Shown: one piece after another, positions 53,499 to 63,362 of the stretch | Layout of the letters: the number at the start of each line of letters is the position of its first letter | How positions within the stretch are numbered: the stretch's first letter is position 1 | Source of the DNA: Acidobacteriota bacterium | GTDB lineage: Bacteria; Acidobacteriota; Terriglobia; Terriglobales; Acidobacteriaceae | Length of the DNA stretch: 64,000 nucleotides | NCBI GenBank assembly: GCA_018268755.1 | Contig: JAFDVW010000017.1 | Span: forward strand, 225,682-289,681 | Direction: 5' to 3' | Program-made: the position numbers and the translations under genes | Notes under the pieces: model-generated | Databases searched by the model: none | What the model was told of the DNA's origin: nothing | What the model saw: only the letters and a program-made list of their open reading frames with translations

Positions 53499-56400
53499 TC
53501 AAAAATGTAACTTGAGCGCCATTTGTATGACGCGCGGGCTCCAGAGATAGCGCACGCCGCCCTGAAGAGCTTCAGGTAGCGGCACACCGTTGGAATCGCG
53601 ATTGATTGGTACCAGTGACCCGAATGTGCTGGAGGCCAGGCTCTTCTGGAAACCCCCGCCCCAGTTGGGACCGCCATTCACACCGGAGTGCCAGAGCGAG
53701 AAGACATTGAAGATCTCAAGGCGGTATTCAAAATTGAGCCTTTCCCGGATGGGAAAGCTCTTGCTCAGGGCAATATCACCGCGCATGAAGTAGGGCTGGC
53801 GAATGCTGTTTCTGCCCACGTTTCCGTACTGATTGCCAGCCGGAGCTGCGAATGCGGCCGGATTGAACCAGTGGAAAATGTCGCTCCTGAAGTTAGCTTG
53901 CGGATACACGTCCGGATCGAGCGCTCCGTACACGGGGGCATTCGGATTGCCGACAAGGTTGGGACGGCGCAGGTCGGCGCGGACGCCATCTTGCCCGAAG
54001 CCGCTGAATCCGGCAAACACACTCTGCGGCTGACCGGAAGCCACGGTGTACAGACCGCTGAAAGTCCATCCCCCCAGGACCCAATCTGCGGCGCCCAGAG
54101 ACCATTTCCGGTTCCGGCCCACGGGCAGCTCATAGCTCCCGCTGGCCACGAAGCGCTGCGGCTGATCGAACGACGACGGCCCATAGTCGCAAGAGAAGCA
54201 GTTGTTGTTCTGCAGGGTCAGGGTCCCAGTAGGGATGTTGTTGATGGCGGAGACATTGTCGATGGTCCGCGACAAGGTGTAATTCACCTGATACAGCCAT
54301 CCCCGGTGGAAACGCTGGTTGAGCCGCACCTGCAGGGCGTTATAGTTCCCGCTGAACCGGTTGGCCACGGCGAAGGCGCGGGAACTGATGTTGGGGAAGC
54401 GATTGCGCTCAAGCGCGGGAACGAAATTGGGATCGCCGGCGCAGGTGGGATCTCCCGCAGCTTCGTCGACCGTGCGATAACGGTTGCACGGATCATTGAC
54501 AGCGGTCATCGTAGCGGCGTTGTAATACCAGTAGCCGGGTTGACGGAGAGAATGGCTACCTACGTAGGAGACGTCCAGCAAAAGGTCCTGGTTCAGAGCG
54601 TACTGTGCGCCGGTAGTCCACTGTTGATTGTAGGGAGTGCGGTTTTCCGGCCAGATCACCGAAGGTGCGGCGTTCCAGTAAGGCCGGCCGTTGGGGCCGA
54701 CGCCGAAGTAGGAATAATCGAGCGGGGAGGGCAACCACAAGGTATCGAGCGGGTTCGGCGCTGCCGGGGTCGACCCCGTCGAGGTGGGATAAAATGCGGG
54801 GCCCCCGATGTAGGTGCTGATGTTGTCGTACGTGGTCAGTGCATACCACAGGTTCTGCAAGTCATAAAAAATCCCGTATCCTGCGCGCAGCACCAGGTGA
54901 TTGCTTTCCAGCGGACGCCAGGCCAGCCCGATGCGCGGCGCGAAGTTCGTGTGGTCCGGCGGAACGAGTTTGTTGTCCACGCAGCACTGCACCAGGCTCG
55001 GGATATATCCCGGCTGTTGCTGGATCTGCTGGATGATGTCACGGTTCGCCCAGCGAAAGCCGCCTCCATTGCCCATGTCAAGCTGTTTTCCGCTGCTATG
55101 GATATCGTGGTAAGCGGGGGGAATCTCATAGCGCAAACCCAGGTTCATGGTCAGACGTGGAGAGATGCGGACGTCGTCCTGGAAGAAAAAGTTCCAGTTG
55201 GTGGCCCGCACATCGAAGAGATCGGAGCCGCCAGGAGCCGGGCCGGTAATGGAAATAGGATTGCCCAGCAGAAAATCCAGCAGCGCGCTGCCGGCGCCGT
55301 CCGTGTTGTATTGATTGGAATTGGTCAGGCTCGGGTCCAGTCCGCTGTAGGCGCCGTTGAACGACACCACGCCGGTCGAGCCGAAGGCGGCAATCATCTC
55401 CAGCATGTAGCGGCGGACGTCCGCGCCCAGGGTGATGGTATGTTTTCCGCGCACCCACTTCAGGTTCTCAATAACCTGGTAGTTGTTTTCTCTTTGCGAC
55501 CACCCCGAGTTGGTGTTGCCGATGTCCTTGAACCCGTTTAGGTGGACGTTCGGCACGCCCCAAAGCGTGGGCGAACCGGGAACATTGCCAAATCCCAGGT
55601 CTGCACCATAGTTCTCACGGTTCGCGGCGTCCGAGCCATTTCTCCACACCATCCAGTTGTAGCCCACGCGAAACTGGTTGACCATGTTGGAGGCGATGGT
55701 GCGTTGCCAGTTCAGCGCCAATAAACGGTTGTGCTGATACTTGACCTCGCCGCTCAACGGCATGAGGCTCGCATTGTGTAATTTCTGTTCTCCCAAAATG
55801 GCGGTCAAGTAAAGGCGGTCCTTTTCCGTGGGACTGGTATCCACGCGGAACGTATTGTTGTCGGTATCGAATGGACGGCTGACACTGGCGATGTAGTTGA
55901 AACAACGGTTGCTGCCATCGCTGTTGGTCTGCGCACAATCCGCCATATTAGCCACGGCCACATTGGGCAATGGGTAGATGCGATTCAGGAATTTGGACGC
56001 AATCTCGCTGAAGCGCTGGGGATCGACGGTATTGGGGCCTTGAAACTGGAACGGGGTGCGGGTGGAGGGATCGCCCGGCGTGCCGCCAAGCGAGTCATAG
56101 AGCGGCACCAGATTGCCTTGTCCATCGCGCCAGTCGGAAAAGTCTCCCGTGCGTTCCGCTGCGGTTGGCACCAGCCCCTGGTCAAGCAACGATTTTCTTG
56201 CGCGGCCGGCTTCGTACGCGTAGAAAAAATAGGTGTTTCCCCGGCCGTTGTAGATCCCGGGGACCATTACGGGCCCAGCCAAAGTAAAACCGTACTGGTT
56301 CTGTTTGAGTGTGTTCTTGGGGGCCAGCGGTACCCCCAGCACGTCGCGATTGTAGACGCTGAGCGGGTTCTGCGGCGCGAAGGCATCGTTTTGCAGAAAA

Positions 56401-57200
56401 TCGTAGGCCGACCCGTGAAACCGGTTCGTCCCCGATTTCACGGCCACGTTGACTTGGGCTGAACCTTGTCCGTACTCGGCCGAATAGAAAGAGTTCAGGA
56501 CCTTGAATTCTTCGATGGCGCCGGAAATCGGAACATTGTTGGCGGTGGAGAAGTATTGGTCGTTGGCGGAAACGCCGTCCACCAGGTAACTCACCGATTC
56601 CGTGCGCGAGCCATTGACGCTGACCGAGGTAAAGTCGTTGTTCAGGCCGTGCTGCGCCCAGTACAGCTGTGACGTGCCTTGCGCCTGGGTCACTCCCGCA
56701 TGCAGGCGCAGGAGGTTGGTGAAGTCGCGCCCGGAGATGGGCAAGGCCTCAATCAGCCGGCTCGACACGGACTCTCCGGCAGTGGCGCTATCGGTCTGCA
56801 GCATCTGGGCATCGGCCGGCACCGAGACGATTTCACGGACCTCACCCACGGCCAGACGGAAATCCTGGCGCAAGGTGGTTTCGACCTCGACCCGCAGGTT
56901 GTGCGCTTCGGCGCGCTTGAAGCCATCGACCTCAACCGCAATGTCGTAGTATCCCGGAGTCACGTTGACCAGCACGTAATCGCCGGCGGTGTTGGAGGCT
57001 AGCTTGCTGACCGATGCAGTGGCCTTGCCGGAGACGATCACCCGGGCTCCCACGATTGCGTTTCCCGATGGGTCGGTGATGTGTCCGACAATCGTTCCCT
57101 GGGAATTCTGCCCGTGAAGAACGCTATTCAGCCAATACAGCATCAAGACCGCTAGGCAAAGGCTGCGCACCGTGGGGAAATATCGGGATGTCAGGCTCAT
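53499..57200 (-). CDS. TonB-dependent receptor, Oar/CarboxypepD_reg type (second)
   Basis: A 1233-residue outer-membrane protein with signal peptide (to about 30, LHGQ). The carboxypeptidase regulatory-like domain (GTIVGHITDPSGNAIVGARV, 33-115) is followed by a plug (SRLIEALPISGRDFTNLLRL) and a long barrel ending in QMALKLHF with terminal Phe. It is larger than the 18029 receptor and not a close paralog. It is transcribed away from the CEMIP-like and epimerase genes that precede it on the same strand, with a gap of about 430 bp to the former. Likely ligand: a saccharide acted on by those enzymes, by inference. Confidence 0.92.
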   Translation of the reverse strand: MSLTSRYFPTVRSLCLAVLMLYWLNSVLHGQNSQGTIVGHITDPSGNAIVGARVIVSGKATASVSKLASNTAGDYVLVNVTPGYYDIAVEVDGFKRAEAHNLRVEVETTLRQDFRLAVGEVREIVSVPADAQMLQTDSATAGESVSSRLIEALPISGRDFTNLLRLHAGVTQAQGTSQLYWAQHGLNNDFTSVSVNGSRTESVSYLVDGVSANDQYFSTANNVPISGAIEEFKVLNSFYSAEYGQGSAQVNVAVKSGTNRFHGSAYDFLQNDAFAPQNPLSVYNRDVLGVPLAPKNTLKQNQYGFTLAGPVMVPGIYNGRGNTYFFYAYEAGRARKSLLDQGLVPTAAERTGDFSDWRDGQGNLVPLYDSLGGTPGDPSTRTPFQFQGPNTVDPQRFSEIASKFLNRIYPLPNVAVANMADCAQTNSDGSNRCFNYIASVSRPFDTDNNTFRVDTSPTEKDRLYLTAILGEQKLHNASLMPLSGEVKYQHNRLLALNWQRTIASNMVNQFRVGYNWMVWRNGSDAANRENYGADLGFGNVPGSPTLWGVPNVHLNGFKDIGNTNSGWSQRENNYQVIENLKWVRGKHTITLGADVRRYMLEMIAAFGSTGVVSFNGAYSGLDPSLTNSNQYNTDGAGSALLDFLLGNPISITGPAPGGSDLFDVRATNWNFFFQDDVRISPRLTMNLGLRYEIPPAYHDIHSSGKQLDMGNGGGFRWANRDIIQQIQQQPGYIPSLVQCCVDNKLVPPDHTNFAPRIGLAWRPLESNHLVLRAGYGIFYDLQNLWYALTTYDNISTYIGGPAFYPTSTGSTPAAPNPLDTLWLPSPLDYSYFGVGPNGRPYWNAAPSVIWPENRTPYNQQWTTGAQYALNQDLLLDVSYVGSHSLRQPGYWYYNAATMTAVNDPCNRYRTVDEAAGDPTCAGDPNFVPALERNRFPNISSRAFAVANRFSGNYNALQVRLNQRFHRGWLYQVNYTLSRTIDNVSAINNIPTGTLTLQNNNCFSCDYGPSSFDQPQRFVASGSYELPVGRNRKWSLGAADWVLGGWTFSGLYTVASGQPQSVFAGFSGFGQDGVRADLRRPNLVGNPNAPVYGALDPDVYPQANFRSDIFHWFNPAAFAAPAGNQYGNVGRNSIRQPYFMRGDIALSKSFPIRERLNFEYRLEIFNVFSLWHSGVNGGPNWGGGFQKSLASSTFGSLVPINRDSNGVPLPEALQGGVRYLWSPRVIQMALKLHF

Positions 57201-57509
57201 CTCTCTCTCCTGCGAACCCGGCGGGCCGGACCATTCGGATGTAAAGCAAGCTCACCAGGCGGCAAAACAGGGCAGTGGAATGAGGATATCGCAAGGGCCC
57301 GCTTGCTCCATAATCTATTCCGTCTACGCCAATGATCATCGGCTGGTGGCGCAGGGAGCGGCATCGGCAGTCACCACCTACACCTATGGGGTCGGCGAAG
57401 GGCGGAGCGCTCTCCGGCTATGCCTACACGCTGGGGGCGGCGGGCAATCGCGCAGCGGCGGATTAAATGATGGAATACGTCGGAACGGCAGGCTCATCTT
57501 TCTCTCCTG
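57192..57509. repeat. Duplicated receptor start region flanking an insertion
   Basis: The 21-bp start/ribosome-site segment of the receptor gene (57192-57212) recurs at 57489-57509 with one change. On the minus strand both read as a CAGGAGAGA...ATGAGCCTG start. The second leads into a frame with no receptor-like sequence. The 276 bp between them includes a decayed YD-repeat fragment. The pattern suggests a duplication or rearrangement at the receptor's 5' end. Confidence 0.6.
57326..57466 (+). pseudogene. Decayed RHS/YD-repeat fragment
   Basis: One frame gives RLVAQGAASAVTTYTYGVGE and, after a frameshift near 57400, another gives GALSGYAYTLGAAGNRAAAD followed by TAA. The YTLGAAGNR wording is typical of RHS/YD repeats. 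There is no intact gene. The rest of the gap (57467-57629) holds no recognisable gene. Confidence 0.6.
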
Positions 57510-57629
57510 TCGCCAGCGGCCAGATGAAAATGTATTGCCGATTGAAACCGGTAGTCGGGTCTGGAAAGCATATCAGATGGCATTTTTCCAGACAGTGATT
57601 GGCCAGACCGGATTCATGCAGGACGCGTC

Positions 57630-60600
57630 CTACCTGGGCAATAGCTTCTCCTTAAGCTGGGGTGTGGGAGGAGCGGTGTAGTGGCAGCCTCCCGCGACAT
57701 CCGCTGACGCAGGTACGAAGGTCACTGTGCCTGGCTGGAAGTATGGATCGGCGTCCGTGTAGAGGACCGGCGCCGCCGGCAGACCATCCTGGGGCGCGGC
57801 CACGAAAGCGTCGGGCATGTGAATATTGAAGCCATAGCAGCCAGCAACAGGGCAATCAATGTCTTTGGTGGCGAAGGAACAGACTTGGTCATCTGTGCAG
57901 CCGCTATCCGCCTTGCACCCGCAACTACTGGTGGCGGAATTCCAGGAGCAGAAAGTGGTGGGCTGGCAGAAAGCGGCGCGATTCTCCGGAGCAAGGTCCT
58001 GTTGCGCGCTCAAATCGATATTCACGGTCACCAGGCCGGTGTCCGCATCATAGGTACTGAAGCTGACCCAACTACCGTCCGCAAATTCCGTGGTCGGGTA
58101 GGTGAGATCCGGTGTCGTCACTCGCGCCGGAATGATGGCAGCTCTGGCCTGGTCATCGGTCAGCCCCTTCCCGATGAAGAAGCTGTACGTCTGCTTGGTG
58201 GCATTGTTGGCATACAGAAAGAACACGGAATATACGGCGTCCGGCTGAAATACGTTGATGAACGGCCCGGAGCTCTGTTGGGTTTTGATGGAGACCGTAG
58301 TGTCTATGTAATAGTGTCCGCGATTGATGGTGAGCGTGCTGCGCTGCACATTGTCCTGGCCCATCATGCGAATCGACGGACGCTTGCTATTGTCCGCGTT
58401 GTAGGCGGTCATCTCAGACTGGGTCAGAAATTGGCGATAGAGGGGAATGCCGTAGCACTGCGGGCTGGAGCACTGATTCGACCAATTGGTCGCGCATGAC
58501 CCACCGATGGCGCACTGCGCTACGATCGCGGTGGTTAGGTACTGGTAAGGACTGGTCGAGGCGGTAGCCCCGTCCCCGCTGGATGTTGGGGGAGGCTGTT
58601 GCCCGGTGGCACATTCATCGGTGGTCACGGGTGCGGTATAGAACGGGTCCTTGGTGATGGAAATGGTCGGGCCGTCGGACGGAGTTTGCGTCGTGTCATT
58701 CGAAGTAAGTCCGGTCAAGGAGCCGTCCAGGTCGGTCAGTTCCGTCTGCCGATCGATGTCGGTAAAGCTTGACGAGAACATCCCGGGCTGCCAGGTGCAG
58801 TAGGTCTTTTGGATCAGAGCCGGGTCCTCTTGCAAAGTGCCGGGGACATAGGCCGGTTGGATCACGAAATGGCGGATGCCCACATTGTTGAAGGCCAGGT
58901 TGCTGGACTTGAATGCCGGCGGATAGTAAAAGCCATTCGGCTGTTTCCAGGCGATGGCGGCATTGGGCAAAATACAATTGGTGCCGGGCTGATTGGTGGG
59001 AGGAGACTGCATCACGCCGATCTGATAGCCGCTTGACCACCCAAGATTGACGCAGTTCCCCGGCTGGCTATTGTCGGCCTTGCACTGCGAGAGCGTGCCG
59101 AGGACAGTCGGCTGAACGTCCGAATAGATGTTGTTGTATTGGCTCGACGGCCCGTCGTAGATGTTGAACAGCCGTTGGTTGACGCCAAAATTCGAGCCTA
59201 CAAAGCTGATTCCATCCGCAGGGGAGACGCAGAAAGGCGGATTGTAAGGACAATCCAAACCTTTGGGATTGAATGGCCCGCCGTTCGAGGCGAATGGGTT
59301 TGCCGGGAAACCGTCGCTCAAGTTGGGTTGCGTATTGCCGACGAGAACGCTGTTCTTCAGCACCGCCCAGTAACCCTGGGCAGCGTCAGAACGGGTGTAG
59401 CCGCCTCCGCTGATAAAGGTCAAGCCTCCGTTCTGCACATCGGTGATCGCGGAGTTGTCCAGCAGATACCACCAGCCGCGCAGCCAGATGGAAGCGACGT
59501 TGGTGGGCGCCCAATTGAAGGATGTCGTGAAGTGATCGATGACAGTCGCCATGCAGTTCGCCTCGCCGGGAGGCGTTGAAGTGCACGGCGGCGCCAGGCT
59601 GCAATCGCCCTGATGGGTCGAGTCGCAGACTGTGGCCTTGGTGCGCTGTCCGAGACTTTGGTTGGGATAGTCGTCGAGGGGCCTGCTGGCAGGATTGGGC
59701 ACCGAAACCAGTTTGCTATTGTCGGATGTCCCCGGGCCGAACACTACTCCGTTGCAAGGGCTGGTCTGTCCTACCGTAGTAAGAGCAGCCATCGCCGTGC
59801 TGCACGAGTTCCCCTTGAAGGTCATTAACGGTGTTTGTCCGTAGTTCGGGACGTCTTTCTGCATGCTGGCGTAGCCCGTCCAGCTCTCATAGCGGGAAGG
59901 TCCGCTGATGCCACCCGGGGGCATCCAGTAACAGGCGCCGCAGGACCCCACACCGACGGCGGCGTTGTACTGGAAATCGTTCCAGGTGTTCATGATCCAG
60001 AAAGTCGAGGGGTTGACGACATCGCTGTACTTGGGCGGAATGTCGGGAATCTGTGAGCCTTGTGCACCATCGTTGTAGTCGAGGATGCCGGGGGTCAGGC
60101 GGGGATTTTGCGAATTGGCGACGGCCCCGCGCACGGAGATGCCGACGTTCGAGTAAATGCGGTTGTTCGTCTCGGTGGCATCTTCGAGATAGAAACCATG
60201 ACCGATCGACAGATAACCCACGTTGCGCGCCAGCGTGACCCCTTGCGTAGCGTGTACGGTAATGAAGCGGGTCATGGAATCGACGATGGAAGAGTCGGCG
60301 ATATAGGTCCCGAAGAAATCTGCCGGAAGGTTGGGTTGAGGAACACTACGAGCCATATGGAAATGGACCGGATAGTGCCCCATATTGCCGCCTTGCCCCA
60401 GCTGGTAGAACTCGACCCCCTGGAGTTGCACCGTGGTGAAGCCCTGGCGGTAAAGGGTGTGTCCCCCGTAGTAATTGCCTGCGGTGGCCGGAAAGTGATC
60501 GGCAGTACGGTCGAAGGTGGGCGTGCCCCCTTCCGAGGCAATGCGAATGCTGCGGCTAAGCAGCGCAACGACACTGCGGGTTTCGATGTTCTGCGGAGCG

Positions 60601-61715
60601 AGATTCGTGACCGAGGCGTCAGGCGCGGGGCCGGTATTGGGGTGGTCGGCCGCTACGGCGCTGTAGTCATAGGATTGGCCGTTGTGATGATAGCGTATGG
60701 CATTCATCGGCGCTGGAACCGAGGGATCGATATCGATGCGTGTGCCGTTGCTGTCGTTTGTGATTGCTTTGATAACCAGCTCTTCCGTATGGCTGGGGAG
60801 ATAGTCGGTGGTGGTCACGACGATGTGATCACCCGCGGCCCACGATCCGCTCACGTTACGGTCAAGATAGAAATAGGTCTCGCCGCCGCTTAGGGTAGTG
60901 GTAAGCCGTCCCCAACTGGTGCTGGAGTCCGCGGGGTTGGCCTCAATTTCTCCGCTGCGGATGCCCTTCGCGCCGCGCAGCATCAATGTGCCTCCGGCGG
61001 AAACCGCCAGTACTTTGCGGCCGAAATAGGCGCCCGCAATGTCGCCTGACTCCATGACATCGTATTGGTAAAAGCAATCATCGTTGGGCTGAGGAAAGCC
61101 GACTTGCGAACCCGGAGTGCACCCCATGAAGGACATCTGCTTCATAGCCATGGAGGGGTTGGAGTTCCAGGCGTTATCGGAAAGGCCGCACTGGTTCTTG
61201 CTGTCGCTCAGGCAGGTGATACTGGGAATACCGTCGTTGGCACTTCCCCACAACCAGATGGTGATTGGCCCCTGAATAGGACTGCCGGTCCCGGCCTGCA
61301 GCGTACCGCCCATTTCTACCAGGATGGAGTGGGCGTGGAAATCAATCGGTGCGTCCTGAAAAGTGAGCGAACCACCATTGAGGATGTTCACGTTGCGATA
61401 CACATAGGACCCGGGTACGCTTCCTGCGGCGCCGGTGCCATCCACGACACAATTAACGCCATTGATCTGCAGGTCCGTGGAGGTGCTGCCGGAGGGCAGA
61501 ATATGGTTCGTGTTGCCGGTACCAGCACAGGTTTCGACGGCAGGTGGTTCTGGATCATCAATTGGGGGAGGGGTGGGGTGCCCGGCATTCCCGCCGCCAC
61601 AGGCGACAGCCCCGACAACGATCAGGATAATGAGTAACATTTGCCCCGCGCGAAAGGGTCTGGCAGCAAGCTGGTTTGTACAATACGCAGAGAAACGCGG
61701 GCACTTCCGGCTCAT
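57630..61715 (-). CDS. CEMIP/TMEM2-like lipoprotein with G8 and parallel beta-helix domains
   Basis: A 1361-residue protein starting at MSRKCPRFSAY (61715) with a GGAG ribosome site. A lipobox (IVVGAVACGGG) suggests lipidation. A G8-type beta region (about 90-250; SLTFQDAPIDFHAHSILVEM) precedes a right-handed beta-helix. Segments line up with animal CEMIP and CEMIP2/TMEM2 hyaluronidases: GGHTLYRQGF, GHYPVHFHMA, FITVHATQGV, NVGYLSIGHGFYLED, NPSTFWIMNTWND and FISGGGY. The C-terminus has Cys-rich and beta domains. Hyaluronan or another glycosaminoglycan-like polymer is a possible substrate. Neighbours are a TonB receptor and an epimerase on the same strand. Confidence 0.8.
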   Translation of the reverse strand: MSRKCPRFSAYCTNQLAARPFRAGQMLLIILIVVGAVACGGGNAGHPTPPPIDDPEPPAVETCAGTGNTNHILPSGSTSTDLQINGVNCVVDGTGAAGSVPGSYVYRNVNILNGGSLTFQDAPIDFHAHSILVEMGGTLQAGTGSPIQGPITIWLWGSANDGIPSITCLSDSKNQCGLSDNAWNSNPSMAMKQMSFMGCTPGSQVGFPQPNDDCFYQYDVMESGDIAGAYFGRKVLAVSAGGTLMLRGAKGIRSGEIEANPADSSTSWGRLTTTLSGGETYFYLDRNVSGSWAAGDHIVVTTTDYLPSHTEELVIKAITNDSNGTRIDIDPSVPAPMNAIRYHHNGQSYDYSAVAADHPNTGPAPDASVTNLAPQNIETRSVVALLSRSIRIASEGGTPTFDRTADHFPATAGNYYGGHTLYRQGFTTVQLQGVEFYQLGQGGNMGHYPVHFHMARSVPQPNLPADFFGTYIADSSIVDSMTRFITVHATQGVTLARNVGYLSIGHGFYLEDATETNNRIYSNVGISVRGAVANSQNPRLTPGILDYNDGAQGSQIPDIPPKYSDVVNPSTFWIMNTWNDFQYNAAVGVGSCGACYWMPPGGISGPSRYESWTGYASMQKDVPNYGQTPLMTFKGNSCSTAMAALTTVGQTSPCNGVVFGPGTSDNSKLVSVPNPASRPLDDYPNQSLGQRTKATVCDSTHQGDCSLAPPCTSTPPGEANCMATVIDHFTTSFNWAPTNVASIWLRGWWYLLDNSAITDVQNGGLTFISGGGYTRSDAAQGYWAVLKNSVLVGNTQPNLSDGFPANPFASNGGPFNPKGLDCPYNPPFCVSPADGISFVGSNFGVNQRLFNIYDGPSSQYNNIYSDVQPTVLGTLSQCKADNSQPGNCVNLGWSSGYQIGVMQSPPTNQPGTNCILPNAAIAWKQPNGFYYPPAFKSSNLAFNNVGIRHFVIQPAYVPGTLQEDPALIQKTYCTWQPGMFSSSFTDIDRQTELTDLDGSLTGLTSNDTTQTPSDGPTISITKDPFYTAPVTTDECATGQQPPPTSSGDGATASTSPYQYLTTAIVAQCAIGGSCATNWSNQCSSPQCYGIPLYRQFLTQSEMTAYNADNSKRPSIRMMGQDNVQRSTLTINRGHYYIDTTVSIKTQQSSGPFINVFQPDAVYSVFFLYANNATKQTYSFFIGKGLTDDQARAAIIPARVTTPDLTYPTTEFADGSWVSFSTYDADTGLVTVNIDLSAQQDLAPENRAAFCQPTTFCSWNSATSSCGCKADSGCTDDQVCSFATKDIDCPVAGCYGFNIHMPDAFVAAPQDGLPAAPVLYTDADPYFQPGTVTFVPASADVAGGCHYTAPPTPQLKEKLLPR

Positions 61716-61819
61716 TCTTGTCTCCTCGCCAGAGGGAAGCAACACCTGTTAAGCATGGCCAGCACGACGAACCACGCGCCAGCATGCATTTAAGGTAACG
61801 CGAAAGCAGACAGCTAGAC

Positions 61820-61887
61820 CTATGTGGTGCTACACGGGGGACTGTGTATCAACCCACATCGTTCCGCATGAAGGGAATGGTTTTCCT
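61820..61887 (+). promoter_or_regulatory. Module F: decayed copy of the tandem operator/promoter
   Basis: ATGT (61822) GGTGCT ACAC (61832), a third GTGT at 61844 (22 bp) and CCACAT in place of CYCTAT at 61854-61859. At the fixed 22-bp distance is TTTCCT (61882-61887) in place of TATKCT. The half-sites are retained but the promoter half is degraded. The rest of the 61716-62162 gap holds the regulator fragment and no gene. Confidence 0.65.
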
Positions 61888-61980
61888 ATAGGCTGTTACG
61901 GTTTTGCAAGGCGAAACGGAGCAAAGCATTCGGTCCCTCGCCCTCGATGGAAAGCTTGCGGCACATATTGGTACGAAAGG
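61886..61980 (-). pseudogene. C-terminal fragment of the NarL-type response regulator gene
   Basis: On the minus strand this reads NMCRKLSIEGEGPNALLRFA and LQNRNSL then stop. It matches the last 30 residues of the 35106-35762 regulator (CRKLCIEGEGPNALLRFALQ). DNA similarity runs for about 90 bp and then stops abruptly, so only the end of a paralogous gene remains. It is adjacent to module F. Confidence 0.85.
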
Positions 61981-62162
61981 AAGTGCGTTTTAGGCAAGCC
62001 CAATCTACCGCGCAGCCATTATAAAGAGGAGGAGCCAAGGCTGGGGGAGAACGCCCAGTGTTTTGGGGGAAATCAAAGCGATTGTATCCTTTGCAGAGAA
62101 ACGCGCCTGGGTCGAGCCCAGCTGGCTCGCCCCCAGGCGGTGGGATGCGTCTTGCGGGACCT

Positions 62163-63362
62163 TCAGAAGTTGTCGATCTGATAAATAGTCGTGGCCTGGT
62201 AGGTCTGTCCCGGACGCAGGGTAGTGGAGGGAAAGTTGGGCTGGTTGGGAGAATCGGGATAGTGCTGGGTCTCGAGCGCCAAGCCATCACTTTGCCGGTA
62301 GGCGCGATTGCTCGCTCCGTACGATGTGGCGTCCAGCGAGTTACCGCTATAGAACTGGATCCCGGGCTGGTCAGTCCAGACTGACAACACCCGGCGCGAA
62401 TTCGGTTCCAGCACTGTCGCAGCCAGTTTCAGTGGCCCGAAACCGGCTGGGTTCACTACCCACGTGAGATCATAGCCATTGCCGGTCATCAACTGTGGGT
62501 CTTTCTTGCGTATATCGGTCGAGACCGCTTTACCTCGCCGGAAATCAAATGGTGTTCCTGTCACGGAGCGCAGCGTACCGTCGGGTATCTGGCTGCTGGT
62601 GACCGGGACAAATTGATTGGAGTTGATGCTCACAATGTGCGAGTAAATGGTGCCGCTACCTTCGCCAGCCAGGTTCCAGTAGTTGTGATTCGTGAGGTTG
62701 ACGACGGTAGGCGCATCGGTAGTGGCAGAGTAACTAATTACGATCTGGTTCTGATTGGTGAGCGTGAAAGTGACGTACGTATCGAGATTACCGGGGAACC
62801 CGTTGACCGCGTTGGACGGGCAGTTCGGGTTGGGTGCGGTGTCGGTCCAGCCCTCGCCCGCCGGGCTACGATAATGTAGTTGCACGCTGGCGCTCCCCGG
62901 ACCCTGGCTTACCTGACTTACTTTCCATACTTTGGTGTCAAAACCTCGAAAGCCGCCATGCAAAGTGTTGGCCCCGTTGTTGGCGTCCAGGCAATAGGTG
63001 GTTCCGTCGAGAGTAAAGGTCCCATTGGCAATACGGTTGCCGTAGCGCCCGATCAGCGAGCCAAAATGCGGGCTGTTCTTGGTTTCGTAGTCGCCCAGGC
63101 TGTCGAATCCGAGAATGATATTCGGCATCCTGCGTGACGGGTTCTGAATGGAAGTCATGATGGCGCCGTAAGTAATGATGCTGACCTTTAAGCCGGAACT
63201 GTTCGTGAGCGTGTATTGATCAATGGCGGTGCCGGACGAAGTCGTGCCATAAGGCCCCTTCTCGACAGTTACGCCGCGGCCGGACCCCGTCGCAGATGCG
63301 GCCATGGTCAATGCCAGAATGACCCAGAAGATATGCAGAAATGCACGGTCGATATGTTGCAT
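62163..63362 (-). CDS. Secreted aldose 1-epimerase (GalM-like)
   Basis: A 399-residue protein starting at MQHIDRAFLHIFW (63362), where GGAG lies 7 bp upstream; the longer frame begins inside module G. A signal peptide ends near AASATG. Family motifs are GSLIGRYGNRIANG (near 95), the catalytic His in LTNHNYWNL (near 210) and the catalytic Glu in LALETQHYPDSPNQP (near 370). GalM interconverts the alpha and beta anomers of hexoses; a secreted form would act on sugars released outside the cytoplasm. It precedes the CEMIP-like gene on the same strand. Confidence 0.92.
   Translation of the reverse strand: MQHIDRAFLHIFWVILALTMAASATGSGRGVTVEKGPYGTTSSGTAIDQYTLTNSSGLKVSIITYGAIMTSIQNPSRRMPNIILGFDSLGDYETKNSPHFGSLIGRYGNRIANGTFTLDGTTYCLDANNGANTLHGGFRGFDTKVWKVSQVSQGPGSASVQLHYRSPAGEGWTDTAPNPNCPSNAVNGFPGNLDTYVTFTLTNQNQIVISYSATTDAPTVVNLTNHNYWNLAGEGSGTIYSHIVSINSNQFVPVTSSQIPDGTLRSVTGTPFDFRRGKAVSTDIRKKDPQLMTGNGYDLTWVVNPAGFGPLKLAATVLEPNSRRVLSVWTDQPGIQFYSGNSLDATSYGASNRAYRQSDGLALETQHYPDSPNQPNFPSTTLRPGQTYQATTIYQIDNF

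Noticed and set aside
53688..55541. 617-residue open frame antisense to the second TonB receptor
   Set aside because: Same shadow effect; the receptor frame is intact through to the terminal Phe.
61770..61835. Module F read on the minus strand as the promoter of the CEMIP-like gene
   Set aside because: A CTGT half-site is found at the right distance, but CYCTAT and TATKCT are absent in that direction.
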